64,000 nt of DNA from Agrypnia vestita (taxonomy: Eukaryota; Arthropoda; Insecta; Trichoptera; Phryganeidae): contig JADDOH010024973.1 in the NCBI GenBank assembly GCA_016648135.1, forward strand, positions 372,001 through 436,000, given 5' to 3'. A program made the translations under genes and the position numbers. Positions within the stretch are counted from its first letter, which is position 1, and each line of letters starts with the position of its first letter. The notes beneath the pieces were generated by a model, which did not search any database, was not told the DNA's origin, and worked only from the letters and a program-made list of their open reading frames with translations. Positions 1 to 10,350 of this stretch are shown here, piece after piece.

Positions 1-75
1 ACACTTGTTTTGTGGCAAGAACACCCCACAGGGGTGAAACGCCAAGAAAGAAGAGAAGAAGAAGAAGAAAAATAT
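1..75 (+). repeat. 3' tail of a non-LTR retrotransposon
   Basis: The stretch ends in a purine-rich GAAGAAGAAG run. This is the kind of simple 3' tail that RTE-like non-LTR elements leave in insect genomes, and similar tails end the better-supported fragments at 9806, 51630 and 55570. Only the tail and about 45 bases before it are inside the window, so no domain can be named. It could also be a chance GAA microsatellite. Confidence 0.35.
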
Positions 76-78
76 TAA

Positions 79-260
79 TATGTTTCAGAGCTCATGGCCC
101 CTTCGTCAGGATACAAATTGTATACAATTTATATCCTGACGATGGGGCCATGGGTAAAATATAAGTTTATTTTTATCAACTATATTAATAATGTCACCAC
201 AAAATTATTTTGCTGTTTTTGAAGAAGAAATTTATTTTGATAAGAATTTAACAAAACATA
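79..260 (-). repeat. Family A ribozyme-like repeat, inverted copy (A1)
   Basis: On the minus strand, positions 110 down to 81 read CTGACGA, a G-rich/C-rich hairpin, then GAAACA. This matches the hammerhead core CUGANGA ... GAAA with no substitution in the conserved bases. A second copy of the first half lies on the plus strand at 136-152, so 93-152 is a near-perfect inverted repeat (22-base arms, 2 mismatches, 16-base palindromic centre). The plus-strand half lacks the GAAA. Downstream, the words around 190-230 (AATGTCACCA, then GAAGAAGAAA) recur after copy A5 near 25850, so the repeat extends to roughly 260. Confidence 0.55.
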
Positions 261-1656
261 CTTAAAGTTACCCTGACAGATTAAATATATATTTTATTAA
301 TTTTTTTTTTGAGTTCTATAACTTCTTTAAAAAAGTATTTAAATATTTCTTAACGTTAAGGCAGCGTTCATAAAAAACGCATCCTTCGACCATTTTTTCG
401 TCGACTTTAGTTGTAAATTAGTTTACCACGAAAAGCCCTTTTATTTTAAAGGGATTATATATATATATCATATTGAAACCTTGAAAGTCCATTCTATTGT
501 TGAATTTTTGAAATTGGATGAGCAGTTTCGGAGATTACCTCCTTCATTTAAGCTCACAAACTTAGAAACTCACAAACTTTAACTCTTTATAATATTAGTA
601 TAAACACGATTTTGGAAGGGATAGATACGAGTTCATAAAATCTAGAATTCAGTACATTCCAAATTAATAATCCTCGGACTGCATTTAACTTTTTTTTTAA
701 ATTTTGGATATTACTGCCTTTGCTTTTATAGCCCTCATTTAGTAATCAACTTTTTCATTTCACTCACCTCCACCAGCTGTGCGCGTCACGGAGAATTATT
801 TGTGTAGAACAGCACATAATTTCGCTATTTTAAAAAATTCAAAATAATTTTTGATAAAGATATACCTATATCAATGTTTGTCGTATTAATAATAATAAAA
901 CGAAATTCATATTTGTAATATCCACGTCAATTTAATTTTGAATAAGTATTTTTTGATGCCTCTATGTAATCACTTAATGTAAAACATACTACATAGAACG
1001 CCACGACGAAACCAAAAATAAAGCGGGACTACAAAAAACATGTCGAAATTGATACAATATCATTATAGGTATAATTTATCTTTATTAAATGATAAATGAT
1101 TCAGTTGTAAAAAAAATACTGAAAATATCTAGCTTGTCATTTAATTCCTAGTCTCAACAAAACACACTTACTTGTCAGCATTATTTTGGATTCCAAAATT
1201 ATGATCGTTTTTATTACTGTTTTCTAGCACGTGGCGCGATAAATCAGAATATTTTTACCCCACAAAACTTAAAAGACAATGAAAAGTTTCTATTGTTTCA
1301 TAAATTTGATAAAATAATGCGAAGGAATCATGTGTGATAGAAAAATCAACAAGGAATTAAGAATAATTAATGACAGAAAATTATATTATTTTCGTGAGAT
1401 TCTGAGAAAATATTGCGTTTGCAGTTATACGACTGTTTTTTGTTTTCACAGGCATTCAAAAAATTAAGACTTATCGATTTTTAAACATTGAAGGTGTAAA
1501 GTATTTTTTATTATGCACGTTTTTAACTGAAAAATCTCACGGTGTACATACAAAAAAATAATTACATGTGTACGTGTACATAATAAAAAAATGATTATAA
1601 TCTCGTAATTTTTTTTCTCATATTCCTTTATTTTATTTTTATTTTCATTAATCAAA
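261..1656. other. A+T-rich stretch, nothing recognised
   Basis: No open frame with a recognisable product, no terminal repeats and no strong hairpin was seen. Homopolymer runs and short TA stretches are common. A slightly G+C-richer patch at about 765-800 shows no motif I can name. Confidence 0.5.
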
Positions 1657-1792
1657 ACGAATGAATTTTTAATATTCGATATAAACTACTTCCACGAGAG
1701 TCTACCGTTTTACGAAAAATAATCCAGATATGTTGAAAAAAAAATGCACACTTTATCGCTTATCTCCGTAACCGACGACATTTTCCCAAAGT
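1657..1792 (+). repeat. Foldback family E, fragment (E3)
   Basis: It aligns by eye with the right arm of the large palindrome at 3972-4462. Shared words in order are a CGATATAA block, AAAAATAA..CAGA, a poly-A run followed by ATGCA, and TATCTCC(G/A)TAAC. Only one arm is present and it is well diverged, so this is a one-ended or decayed copy. Confidence 0.5.
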
Positions 1793-2039
1793 GTAATGAA
1801 TATTTCCTATTCGAAATTGAATAAAGAAGACTCACCCAAATTTTTTGCTACTAGCTACGAGACATATAACATAGGAAACATATTGTACATCAGTAAAATA
1901 TGTATACCTTACTGATTTTATGTCCAAAGATATTAAAATTGATACGCTTCTAACATATTTTCAAGAGTACATATCATCTGTAAAACTGCTTCTATTTGAC
2001 AGATAATCATTTATAAATACGTCACTCTCTATTTTTGTA
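1793..2039. other. A+T-rich stretch, nothing recognised
   Basis: No coding, repeat or structural signal was seen. Confidence 0.4.
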
Positions 2040-2460
2040 ATTTCGACGGAGGTTTTTTTCTACGTGATGTAGCCCTTTGATTACGGGTGGCGGTGAGATT
2101 TAAATTTTAGAAGATACATTTGAAAAACCGCGCCCAAATATGAGCGTACAAGAAGTTTCTGGATATAAAGCAGTCTTTTGTCCCGCATTCTTTTGTTTGA
2201 ACGCAGCTGATGCTTCAATATAATGTATGACATTTTGCGGTGCGGCGCCGCGGCGGTAAATCACGGCCGAATAGTTGTCACCACTTAACTCCAGACAATA
2301 TAACGGTGATTTAAGCAACTTTGACGCATTTTTTCTTTATTTTAAATGGAAATGTAAAAATAGACCGCGAGCGGAACGCCGTGCACTTAAATGCGTTTTC
2401 TTGTTTAGCCCCGGGTTTTGGCCCGACGTGTTTGTCTATTTGACAGACTTATTGACGCGA
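2040..2460. other. G+C-richer single-copy island
   Basis: Base composition rises clearly here, with GCGGTGCGGCGCCGCGGCGG at 2238-2257, against very A+T-rich surroundings. Nothing in it matches the repeat families seen elsewhere in the window. Open frames occur on both strands (119 codons on plus from 2275, without an ATG start; 72 codons on minus) but neither encodes anything I recognise. A conserved regulatory element, a 5' exon or a promoter-proximal region are all possible; this is inference from composition only. Confidence 0.3.
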
Positions 2461-3971
2461 AACTGGGTACATTTATGTTTTCGAAAAAGTATTTCCCGTA
2501 TAAAGGATGATTGCCAAAATCTGGAAAACATTCGCCTTATTGGTACAAATATCATTACCCATATTTTCTCGTCTTACAGCATCGTTATTTGCAGCATAGC
2601 ATGTAGAAAAACCATCCCTAGTGCGATAAATTGATTTTTTATTTTTTATTTAGTAACGCCATTAGGGGCTTTTACAAAAAATAAAGCTTACAAAAAATAC
2701 AAAAAAATAAATAATACATGTCAAGAACATTATACAATTACTATGAAGAATATAGGACGAGTGTATAAGGAAAAACAATATACAGAAATGACTATATAAA
2801 AAAAGTAAGCAAGTTTAAAAAAAAAATTAAACAATGCATGTAAATGACACGGACATGTTGAACTTATTGATAAATTTGTATTGAAATAAGTTTCAAACGT
2901 AATGAATGAATACATCAAACAAAATGTTTAGAAATTGTTACTTAGTGTATGCCCAAGAAATACAAACAAAAATGATAATATGCATAAAGTAGAAAGCTAG
3001 TTTATAGCAATAGCACAAGCTTTAAAAAAGCATAATATAAAAAAAAAAAACACACATTTTAAAAAATCTTTAAATCGTAGAAATGTATAATTTCAAAAAA
3101 AGCATAAACTGAAAAATCATAAAAAGCATAATAAAATAAAATAAATTACCATATACACATTTTTTTAAATGTTTAAACCATAGAAATGTACAATTTCAAC
3201 TTAACAAAATTACAACCATAATATAGGTATTTATTGAATATTGAAGATTATTTATAAAATTATGTGTATGACCATTTGAACGACTTAACATATCAGCCTA
3301 TATACACCTACCTTTACTTATAATGGCATCTGTCAAACCACTACTGAATATTAAACTTTTTGCAGTTCATCATTATAGAAAGTTGTGAGACGATGTATGC
3401 TTCGTGTAAACCTAGTATAAACTAAAAACACTGTTTATTATGGCAGTCACATCATCGGTTACGTTACCCAGATCATTGGCTATCCGTCGTCAATAATCCA
3501 TGGATTTACTCAATTTACTTACTTAGTCCTGAGTCCTGAGACAAATTCATGACTTTATTAATATGTACAATTTAGCAAAGACACAAACCATTTTATTTAG
3601 CGACATCTTTTTTTGCCGACGTGAGCGCCCATTATCGCGGAACTTACCACCTTTCAAAATATGTCTAGAGGATGCACGGGGCTCACCATTGGATTATTTA
3701 AAAGCAGGTTTTTGCATTTTTGGCAGGCCGTGGTAGCGGACAAGATTGGCCCAGAAGCATCTATTATCATAAAAATAATCGATGTAGAAACAGTGCAGGC
3801 GAAAATTGACATTGGTATTGACACGTGGCTACACAGTGAACATAAATGGTCCAAGTTGCCAAATAGCTGTTTGATTTCTGCTGATAGTTTTAATATATAC
3901 GGATAATATATAATAATACGGAATAACTAGCTGGATTCAATATTGTTTAATTAATAGTTCTACTAAATATG
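2461..3971. other. Mostly A+T-rich, nothing recognised
   Basis: Long A-rich runs lie between about 2630 and 3200. A somewhat G+C-richer patch at 3600-3860 has open frames on both strands (66 and 81 codons) without a recognised domain. No repeat boundaries were found. Confidence 0.4.
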
Positions 3972-4462
3972 CAGGGTGTACCAGAGCTAGTAGCAGAAAC
4001 TTGGCAGGTAGATTCCTGACTATGTTATGAGTCTAAAATGTTCAAGCAACCATGGTCTAACATCAATAGTTATGGAGACATGCAATATCAAAGTTTGCAT
4101 GGAGACAGTTGAAAAATCATTACAGTATCTTATGTCGATCATGAAAAATTCAATCGCTTTAATACAAATCGAATAAAGTGATAAAAACCTTGCAAAAATT
4201 GAAATTTTTTTACAAGGTTTTTATCATTTTATTTAAGTTGTATTGAAGAAAATGAATTTTTCATAATCGATATAAGTTATTGTAATGATAGTTCAACTTT
4301 TTGCAAAAAATAAGTCAGAAATATTGAAAAAAAATGCAAACTTTGATATTGCATATCTCCATAACTATTGATATTAGGTCATGGTTGCTTGAACATTTTA
4401 GACTCATAACATAGTTAGGAATCAACCGGCCAAGTTTCTGGTGCTTGCTCTGGTACACCCTG
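3972..4462. mobile_element. Foldback (palindromic) element, family E (E1)
   Basis: The first bases, CAGGGTGTACCAGAG, are the exact reverse complement of the last ones, and the match continues inward through almost the whole element. The left arm of about 230 bases and right arm of about 260 bases meet near 4200 with almost no loop. The left arm lacks about 28 bases relative to the right, where a short GGAGACA block copied from nearby replaces part of the arm (about 4097-4106). There is no open frame. A second copy is at 28235-28660 and a fragment at 1657-1792, so this is a dispersed non-autonomous foldback or MITE-like family. I see no clear target duplication. Confidence 0.75.
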
Positions 4463-4712
4463 TATATCTAAGCTTTTTAAGAATCTATGCCTATAAATGC
4501 TATTTTATGACATAAATCAGTAACAAGTTGTCGTGATTGTAAATGAGTGACAAGTTATAAATATCGATTGCTACATAAACACAGTACTATTTTTACGACA
4601 TACCCACTGGCTTGTTCCGCATTTTAACATAGTTTTAACACATTTAACAACAAACGGCTGGCCACGCGACGCCTAATAATCAAGAATTTACCGTAATTAA
4701 ATTATTTTCTAG
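4463..4712. other. Spacer between foldback element and LINE remnant
   Basis: Single-copy-looking A+T-rich DNA without a recognised feature. Confidence 0.35.
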
Positions 4713-5500
4713 GTAGATATAATATATTATGCTAATGATGCGGTATTAATAGCCAACTCCGAAGACGATCTTCAAAAACTTCTTCATAAATTTCATACAT
4801 CCTCACAAAGACTTATCATGAAAATCTCCGTAAATAAGACTAAGAGCATGGTGACATCAAAACATTCAGTACAATGGAAGCTTGCAAATGACGATAAAAT
4901 ATTAGAGGAAATAATGGGCTTCAAGTACTTGACTGTCGAGAAATCCAGCAGTAACGATCTCTACGAGGAAGTAAGAAAGCAAGCAAACTTGAGAAATGCT
5001 GTCTGGAGAAAGGACCACATACTTAAAGAGAGATAAATAAAAAATGAACATATATAAGACCTGTGTCCGCCCATCATGACGTACGGTATCGAGACAGGGG
5101 CTGACACTACCAGAACTAAAAATCTCCGAAGAACGATTGATGTTGATGATGATGAACGAATGATGATGATGATGATGAGATGATGACTCTCCGACCCATT
5201 GCGGGACTGATAATCCGAGACCGAGTGAGGAATTCTGAAATACGAAGGACTTGTGACATCAAGGATATTATCCGATGGGGAAAATCTAGAAGACGTTACA
5301 GGAGAGATCATGTGGAGAGAGCTTGTTCTGAGAGAGTAGTGAGCGTAGCAGCGAACAAGCTGCCGAGAGGTACCAGACTCCCAGGAAGACCGCATAAACG
5401 ATGGCGAGATAGCTGGACATCTGTATCCCGGGAACGGGCTGCGAGCAATGACAGGACGCAATTCTAGAAGAAACAGAAAACGAAGAAGAAAATTATTTTC
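4713..5500 (+). pseudogene. Non-LTR retrotransposon reverse transcriptase, 3' half, decayed
   Basis: The plus strand encodes the palm end and C-terminal tail of a LINE-type reverse transcriptase, as carried by RTE-like insect elements. In the frame from 4713 it reads VDIIYYANDAVLIANSED. The YADD catalytic box has become YAND, an Asp-to-Asn change at 4734-4736. The frame continues through KISVNKTKSM and GFKYL and stops near 5034. A downstream block encodes MTYGIETGADTTRTKNL in a shifted frame. The 5180-5467 frame carries the usual tail, including RTCDIKDIIRWG and GRPHKRWRDSWTS. An ATG/GAT triplet microsatellite (about 5137-5183) has expanded inside it. The fingers, thumb start and endonuclease are absent, so the copy is 5' truncated. 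Clade assignment is tentative. Confidence 0.85.
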
Positions 5501-6194
5501 AATGTAAGTGTACAAAGATAATAATTGCTTATCATAAATAAATAAACAGACAAAACTAAAAGAGTTTTGCTTTATTTTATGGCGATTTTTTTTTTAAAAC
5601 CTTTCAAATAAAAAAATAAAAAAAACATTCGCGATCCTAAATCCACATGTTTGGACAATACTGCTTTAAAGAATCTCCGTGGATGTTAAGTATTTGGACT
5701 GGGACATACCGAAGGTAACTAATACATACGCTAAAAGGACATTAAAACTGTCCTTTGAAGTAAAATGGGTAATACCGAAAATATTTACTAAGTTTCCACC
5801 CACTTTTACAAAGGACAAGAAAAAAGAATGGAATTATTAATAAATAAGAACGATTTATACTGGGAAAGTGATGTTTTTATTAATTATTATGGTCATTGAT
5901 TTTTCCATTTCCTTTTTCTTTATGTTTATTAACTTTAGTTTCATTGTTATTTTACCTTGGTAATAAGAAAAAAAACTTACTGACAAGCCGGTCTCACGGA
6001 TTAGTGGATTTTTTAATTGCTAAAAAAAATATGATATAAGTTGTAATTATTTAAATAAATAAAATCAAATAAAAGTAAATTACATACTGAGAAATTAAAG
6101 AGAAAATTGGCAGCGTTCGTTATTATTATTCTGGGTTAATTTATTTCGTTTTTATTGAAGAGAAAAAGAAATATTTTTTTACAGAAACAATTTT
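5501..6194. other. A+T-rich stretch, nothing recognised
   Basis: No coding or repeat signal was seen beyond poly-A and poly-T tracts. Confidence 0.4.
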
Positions 6195-6570
6195 TTTAAA
6201 TTAAATAAAACACATTAATTTGGTGGTAACGGCCGTGGTATTGGCTTTATTGGAAAGATAATTTGATGCCATTACGGTTTGTTAAAGGATTTGGTGTATG
6301 TTGTCTGGGAAAACGGGAGCTAAAATGTAATCTTCTCACATGAATGTGGGTACACGCTTTGCCTCAGCAAGTTATCCCGTGTACCCGTGGGAGGGTTCCA
6401 TTCAGTTTAAATGAAACATATCGGTGCGGTGTGTCCCCGGTGTCTATTATTCTCACTCGCTGCCGTCTAAAAATACGTCACGCCTGAACTGCGTTTATGA
6501 AACAACAGGAACAAGTGCCACGTGGTCGCACGCAGTCGCGTTAGTGTGTGTGTAATGTATACCAAAATAA
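6195..6570. other. Candidate conserved noncoding island (copy 1 of a duplicated motif)
   Basis: This is an unusually G+C-rich, low-repeat stretch without an open frame of note. Its first 65 bases (AATAAAACAC, then AACGGCCGTGGTATTGGCTT and GATAATTTGATGCCATTA) have a close counterpart at 60391-60465 in the same orientation and not elsewhere in the window. The rest includes CCACGTGG-like and TACGTCA words at 6470-6525, of the kind bound by bHLH and CREB-type factors. A regulatory role is inferred from composition and motif content only. Confidence 0.3.
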
Positions 6571-6814
6571 AAAGTTTAAATATTTACGCACGTGACTAAA
6601 TGAGTCTCGTTTCTAATGGCCAGACTGTCTCTGTATCCTCTGTCTCAACAGCCGCGATAGTTATTAATATCACAAATTATTGTGTTAATTTATTTTGTTT
6701 TTAATATATGCTGTTATTTAGAACATTAAAATAACTAGTATCGTCCAACGGATTTATTATAATACAATCTAGAGCTGTATTTTATTTATTTAATTTTAAT
6801 TAATTTCGTCTAAT

Positions 6815-7272
6815 TACTCCCTTTATTTTAACTTGTAACGTCTGCTTGTCTGCCGAAAAAACTTTGGATCGATTTTTATCCTTTTTCCCGTGATTCAATA
6901 GAGCAGAAACTTTGCAGGCAGACTCGTGGCGATGATAAAAATGATCTAACATTTTCGTTTAAAAAAAGTTTTTGTATAATTTTGTATTTTTCGAAATTTC
7001 AAAATGGAAACCATACAAATGAGAAAGAAGCCCGACGCGTGGAAAAGGCGCGAAACCTGTTTCTACTCGTCTAACTTTGCCGACGCCGTGCCCCTCTATA
7101 CCAATCATTATGTTTTCAATATTCCATAAGTTTTAAGGATAATAATATACCTACATGGAATAGATTTTCCACATGAACAAAGCAAGAGGAATATGTTGAT
7201 AGAATATCGAATTGAAAACAATACAAATGAGAAAAGGAGTATAATAAAACCTTGGTTTTTATGGGTTGGATT
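6815..7272 (+). mobile_element. Family C MITE-like repeat (C1)
   Basis: It starts with TACTCCCTTTATTTTAACTT and ends with GAGAAAAGGAGTA at 7229-7241, an imperfect short terminal inverted repeat. A TAATAAAA..CTTGGTTTTTATGGGTT block follows in most copies, so the true right end may lie near 7268. Inner blocks shared with copies at 16372, 17104 and 56978 include CTTTGGATCGATTTTTA, CAGGCAGACTCGTGGCGATG and GATAAAAATGATCTAAC. No transposase is encoded, so it is non-autonomous. Confidence 0.65.
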
Positions 7273-7435
7273 TTTTATACATTCTAAGACAAAAATGAAA
7301 TTTTTTTAAACACGCCAATAATAATTATTATAGTACTGTTGTAATCAGCTATTACTTTACGGTGATTAATTTTCAATTAAATGAAACAAAAAAAGGTGAC
7401 GGTGGTTCCGAAACCGGTTGGAGTCACCGAAAATA

Positions 7436-8693
7436 TTAGGTCCTTACATATGAAATTGGCGTTTTGCCGTACTGGCAAATTTGATCTCAAATATCTTCTC
7501 TTTGGTTAGGAATTCCAAATCCAAATTTATACAGCTATTTACTCATGTATTTGTGTTTTGAAAATTATAATTCATATGTTTTTTCCTCAATTGTTTTTTT
7601 CTTTGCGTCACTCAGTTTACAAAATGAAAAACTTGAAATATCGCGTTATTTACGAGTACGAGTTCCACCGTGGCACCAGTGCTGCAGAAACGGCTCGAAG
7701 GATTAATGATGTGTATGGCGACGGTGCCGCAAAAGAAAACACAGTGCGTTTTTGGTTCCAACGTTTTGGTCCTGGAAATTTCGACCTGCAGAACAAGCCC
7801 CGTGGACGGCCGGAGACCAAAGTTGATAATGAAGAATTGAAGGCTATTGTGGAAGCGGATTCATCGCAAACCACATCCGAGTTAGCTGCAGGCTGCGGTG
7901 TTAGTGATAAAACTAAGGTGAAAAAGCTTGAAAGGTGGGTACCTCACGAATTGAGTGAAGCAAATCAACAAACGCGCGTTGACTGCTGCGTTGCATTACT
8001 CAACCGGCACAATAATGAAGGGATTTTAAATCGAATCATTACCTGTGATGAAAAGTGGATCTTGTACGATAATCGGAAGCGCTCATCGCAATGGCTGAAC
8101 CCTGCCGAACCAGCCAAACCATGCCCCAAGCGAAAATTGACTCCAAAAAAGTTACTTGTGAGCGTTTGGTGGACTAGTACTGGTGTCGTTCACTACAGCT
8201 TTCTTAAATCTGGCCAGACGATTACGGCAGATGTCTATTGTCAGCAACTGCAAACCATGATGGAAAAGCTAGCTGCTAAACAACCGAGGCTGGTTAATCG
8301 CTCTAGGCCACTGCTGCTTCATGATAACGCTAGACCACACACTGCACAACAGACGGCTACCAAATTAGAGGAGCTTCAATTGGAATGTCTAAGACATCCA
8401 CCGTACTCTCCGGACCTTGCCCCAACAGATTACCATTTTTTTCGAAATTTGGATAACTTCTTGCAAAGGAAAAAATTCAACTCCGATGGGGCAGTCCAAA
8501 CCGCCTTCAAAGATTTTATTGATTCCCGTCCGAATGGTTTTTTTAGTAAAGGGATCGATGAAATACCTATGAGATGGCAAAAGTGCATAGATAGCAATGG
8601 TACATACTTTGATTAAATAAATATATTATAAAAAAAAAAATCGGCTTTATGTTCCTCCCATACTAAACGCCAATTTCATATGTAAGGACCTAA
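7436..8693 (+). mobile_element. Mariner transposon, copy 1
   Basis: A 1258-bp element flanked by TA at 7434-7435 and 8694-8695. Terminal inverted repeats begin TTAGGTCCTTACATATGAAA and match for about 29 bases. It carries one open frame for a D,D34D transposase. Comparison with the other three copies implies an intact element of about 1286 bp. This copy has a 27-bp deletion inside the DNA-binding domain and few other differences. The terminal repeats, size and protein resemble the cecropia-type mariners of moths; the subfamily is my inference. It is the least damaged copy in the window. Confidence 0.95.
7624..8616 (+). CDS. Mariner transposase, D,D34D, with 9-codon internal deletion
   Basis: This encodes a cut-and-paste transposase of the Tc1/mariner superfamily, which binds the terminal repeats and moves the element into TA sites in the nucleus. 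The ATG at 7624 (MKNLKYRVIYEYEF) is chosen because all four copies share it and upstream codons are less consistently open; the frame itself is open from 7558. It is 330 residues against 339 for the reconstructed family length. The N-terminal paired-like helix-turn-helix region spans about 1-110 and ends in the WVPHEL motif (105-110). The catalytic triad is complete: Asp142 in TCDEKW, Asp234 in HDNARPH and Asp269 in APTDYHFF, with exactly 34 residues between the last two. Compared with copies 2-4 it lacks VLIHLKQIG before KVKKLE, in the second helix-turn-helix, which probably impairs terminal-repeat binding. Confidence 0.9.
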   Translation: MKNLKYRVIYEYEFHRGTSAAETARRINDVYGDGAAKENTVRFWFQRFGPGNFDLQNKPRGRPETKVDNEELKAIVEADSSQTTSELAAGCGVSDKTKVKKLERWVPHELSEANQQTRVDCCVALLNRHNNEGILNRIITCDEKWILYDNRKRSSQWLNPAEPAKPCPKRKLTPKKLLVSVWWTSTGVVHYSFLKSGQTITADVYCQQLQTMMEKLAAKQPRLVNRSRPLLLHDNARPHTAQQTATKLEELQLECLRHPPYSPDLAPTDYHFFRNLDNFLQRKKFNSDGAVQTAFKDFIDSRPNGFFSKGIDEIPMRWQKCIDSNGTYFD

Positions 8694-8695
8694 TA

Positions 8696-9599
8696 TAATG
8701 GTTTAAACCAAGTGATTTTTTGTGCTTAATTTAATTATAAATAATTAATTTTAATGAAATTAAACAAAATTTAATTTGGGTGTTAAGATTTCTCAAAAAA
8801 TAACTACTAGAAAACTAAAAAAATATCTTAATTTATTTTTATCATTTTGAAATAATACAGATAAAAACATATACCTATACAACTTTTACAAATTCGATAA
8901 TGTGTGAATATTCTCACGGTGGAATTGATGAACGTTGCATTGTATAATCACTTAAGTCAGCTAATACAGATCAAAAGCCCTGTGACCTTTAAAGATTAAA
9001 TACATTTTTCCCTTGTAAATGACTTCATCTCTGAGACTTCTAATGAAAAATGTTTGACTGAAAAAATAATAATTTTCTTAAAATTAAGGGATCTATGAAT
9101 ATTTAAAAAAACATTGTTGAAAATTACTTGAAATGTAGACTGATAGATTAAAACAATTCTCTGCTCGCTTAAAATATAATTTAATGGCAAAAGGATTGCT
9201 AAATTAAAGTAATAATTACTGTCGCGGGACAAAACAGTGTATTTAAGTTGTGGTGTGAAGAGAGCAAACAACATACAGGATTATATTTATCCCCACGGCC
9301 ATTGTTCAGATATACAATCATATTTCTAGACATGCCATATAATTAATTTAAAAAATAATTAACCTAGATAATATTTCACAATTATATAAATTAATTTATA
9401 AAAATAACTTTAACCAAATATTTATTTCTCAAGATTTATCCCTTGCTGGGACGTGGACGTTTATAAGTGAAATAAGGGTGGACAAGTAAGTTGGTTTCAA
9501 CAGATCTTGTAAAAGTTGAAAATATCAAGAGCTGTGCGTCTGTTATTTAAACTTAAAATTTTAAAATATTTCAATAAATCTGCATGGTGCTGCCATGAA
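8696..9599. other. A+T-rich stretch, nothing recognised
   Basis: No open frame with a recognised product. A GTCGCGGGA word at 9222-9230 resembles one end of the LTR at 32560 but nothing around it supports an LTR. Confidence 0.4.
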
Positions 9600-9760
9600 A
9601 TGTGTATTATGTGTCACATCAACATTCTTACTATTTTCAAACTAAGCTAAACGCTTGTGCTATGAAAAAAAGACTAATTTGCTGGTCTGGAGTGAGATTC
9701 GAACCCGCGGCCTTTGGATCGCGAGGCGAGAGTCCTAACCACAACACCAACAAGCTACTC
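9600..9760 (-). mobile_element. tRNA-derived SINE, copy S1
   Basis: On the minus strand the head reads AGCTTGTTGGTGTTGTGGTT, then AGGACTCTCGCCT, resembling a tRNA A box. GGTTCGAATCTCACTCC follows at the position of a B box. The body continues AAACTAAGC..AAAATAGTAAGAAT, then TGATGTGACAC. RNA polymerase III would transcribe such an element and a LINE would mobilise it. Five other copies share head and body. The 3' end here is eroded near 9600. Confidence 0.8.
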
Positions 9761-9805
9761 AATTTTATTGCATTATGTAAATATTTTTTTTTTTTAAATA
9801 TTATC

Positions 9806-10350
9806 TTCTTCTTCTTCTTCTTCATCAGCCATCGTCTTTCCACTGCTGGATATAGGCCTCATCCTTATTTTTCCATTCTTCCCTGTTGTTTGCTAATTGT
9901 AGCTACTTCTTTCCCCCCACAGCGACTATATCATCGGTCCATCTCTTTTGAGGTCTTCCAATGCCTCTTTTATTCTCCCAAGGTCTCCATTTCAGAACTC
10001 TGGGAGGCCAATTTGTAGCATCCTGTCTTGCAACGTGTCCTGCCCATGGCCATTTCAGCTTCGCTATACGATCCATGATATCCACTACTCTAGTTCTGCG
10101 CCTAATTTCGTCGTTTCTAATTCTAATCTCTTAGGCTTACTCCAAGCATGGATCTCTCCATGGATCGTTGCGTGCATTTGAGCTTTTCTACACTTTTTTT
10201 TGTAAGGGCCGTAGTCTCCAGTCCATACGTCATCACTGGCAGTATGCAGGATTCAAAGGCTTTTCTTTTTAGGCTAATTGGGATCTCTTTGCTCTCGAAT
10301 ATATGTTTTGAGTTTGCCAAAAGCAGCCCAGGTCATTCCTCTTCGTCTTG
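9806..10350 (-). pseudogene. RTE-like non-LTR retrotransposon, C-terminal part of reverse transcriptase and 3' tail
   Basis: Read on the minus strand, 10320-10123 encodes SKHIFESKEIPISLKRKAFE, then LPVMTYGLETTALTKKSV and CTQRSMERSMLGVSLRD. After a break, 10085-9903 encodes DRIAKLKWPWAGHVAR, WPPRVLKWRPW and GRPQKRWTDDI. These are the conserved post-palm blocks of RTE-type elements found in many insects. Past the last coding block come AGGCCTATATCCAGCAGTGG and a GAAGAAGAAG tail at about 9808-9825, which mark the 3' end. The polymerase core and endonuclease are missing, so this is a 5'-truncated dead copy. Confidence 0.88.

Noticed and set aside
2275..2634. 119-codon plus-strand open frame
   Set aside because: No ATG start, no recognisable domain, and an overlapping open frame on minus; reported only as part of a composition island.
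4961..5515. 184-codon minus-strand frame
   Set aside because: Antisense to the reverse-transcriptase remnant, whose plus-strand blocks are clearly recognisable.
7650..7874. Minus-strand frames over mariner copies (also at 14537-14799, 19383-19648, 44313-44575)
   Set aside because: Antisense shadows of the transposase gene, identical between copies.
9222..9240. Third LTR end (GTCGCGGGA)
   Set aside because: Only about ten bases match the LTR at 32560 and no further LTR blocks follow.
9650..9760. tRNA gene on the minus strand
   Set aside because: A- and B-box-like words are present but the cloverleaf cannot be completed, and the same head occurs in five other copies with a shared non-tRNA body: a SINE.
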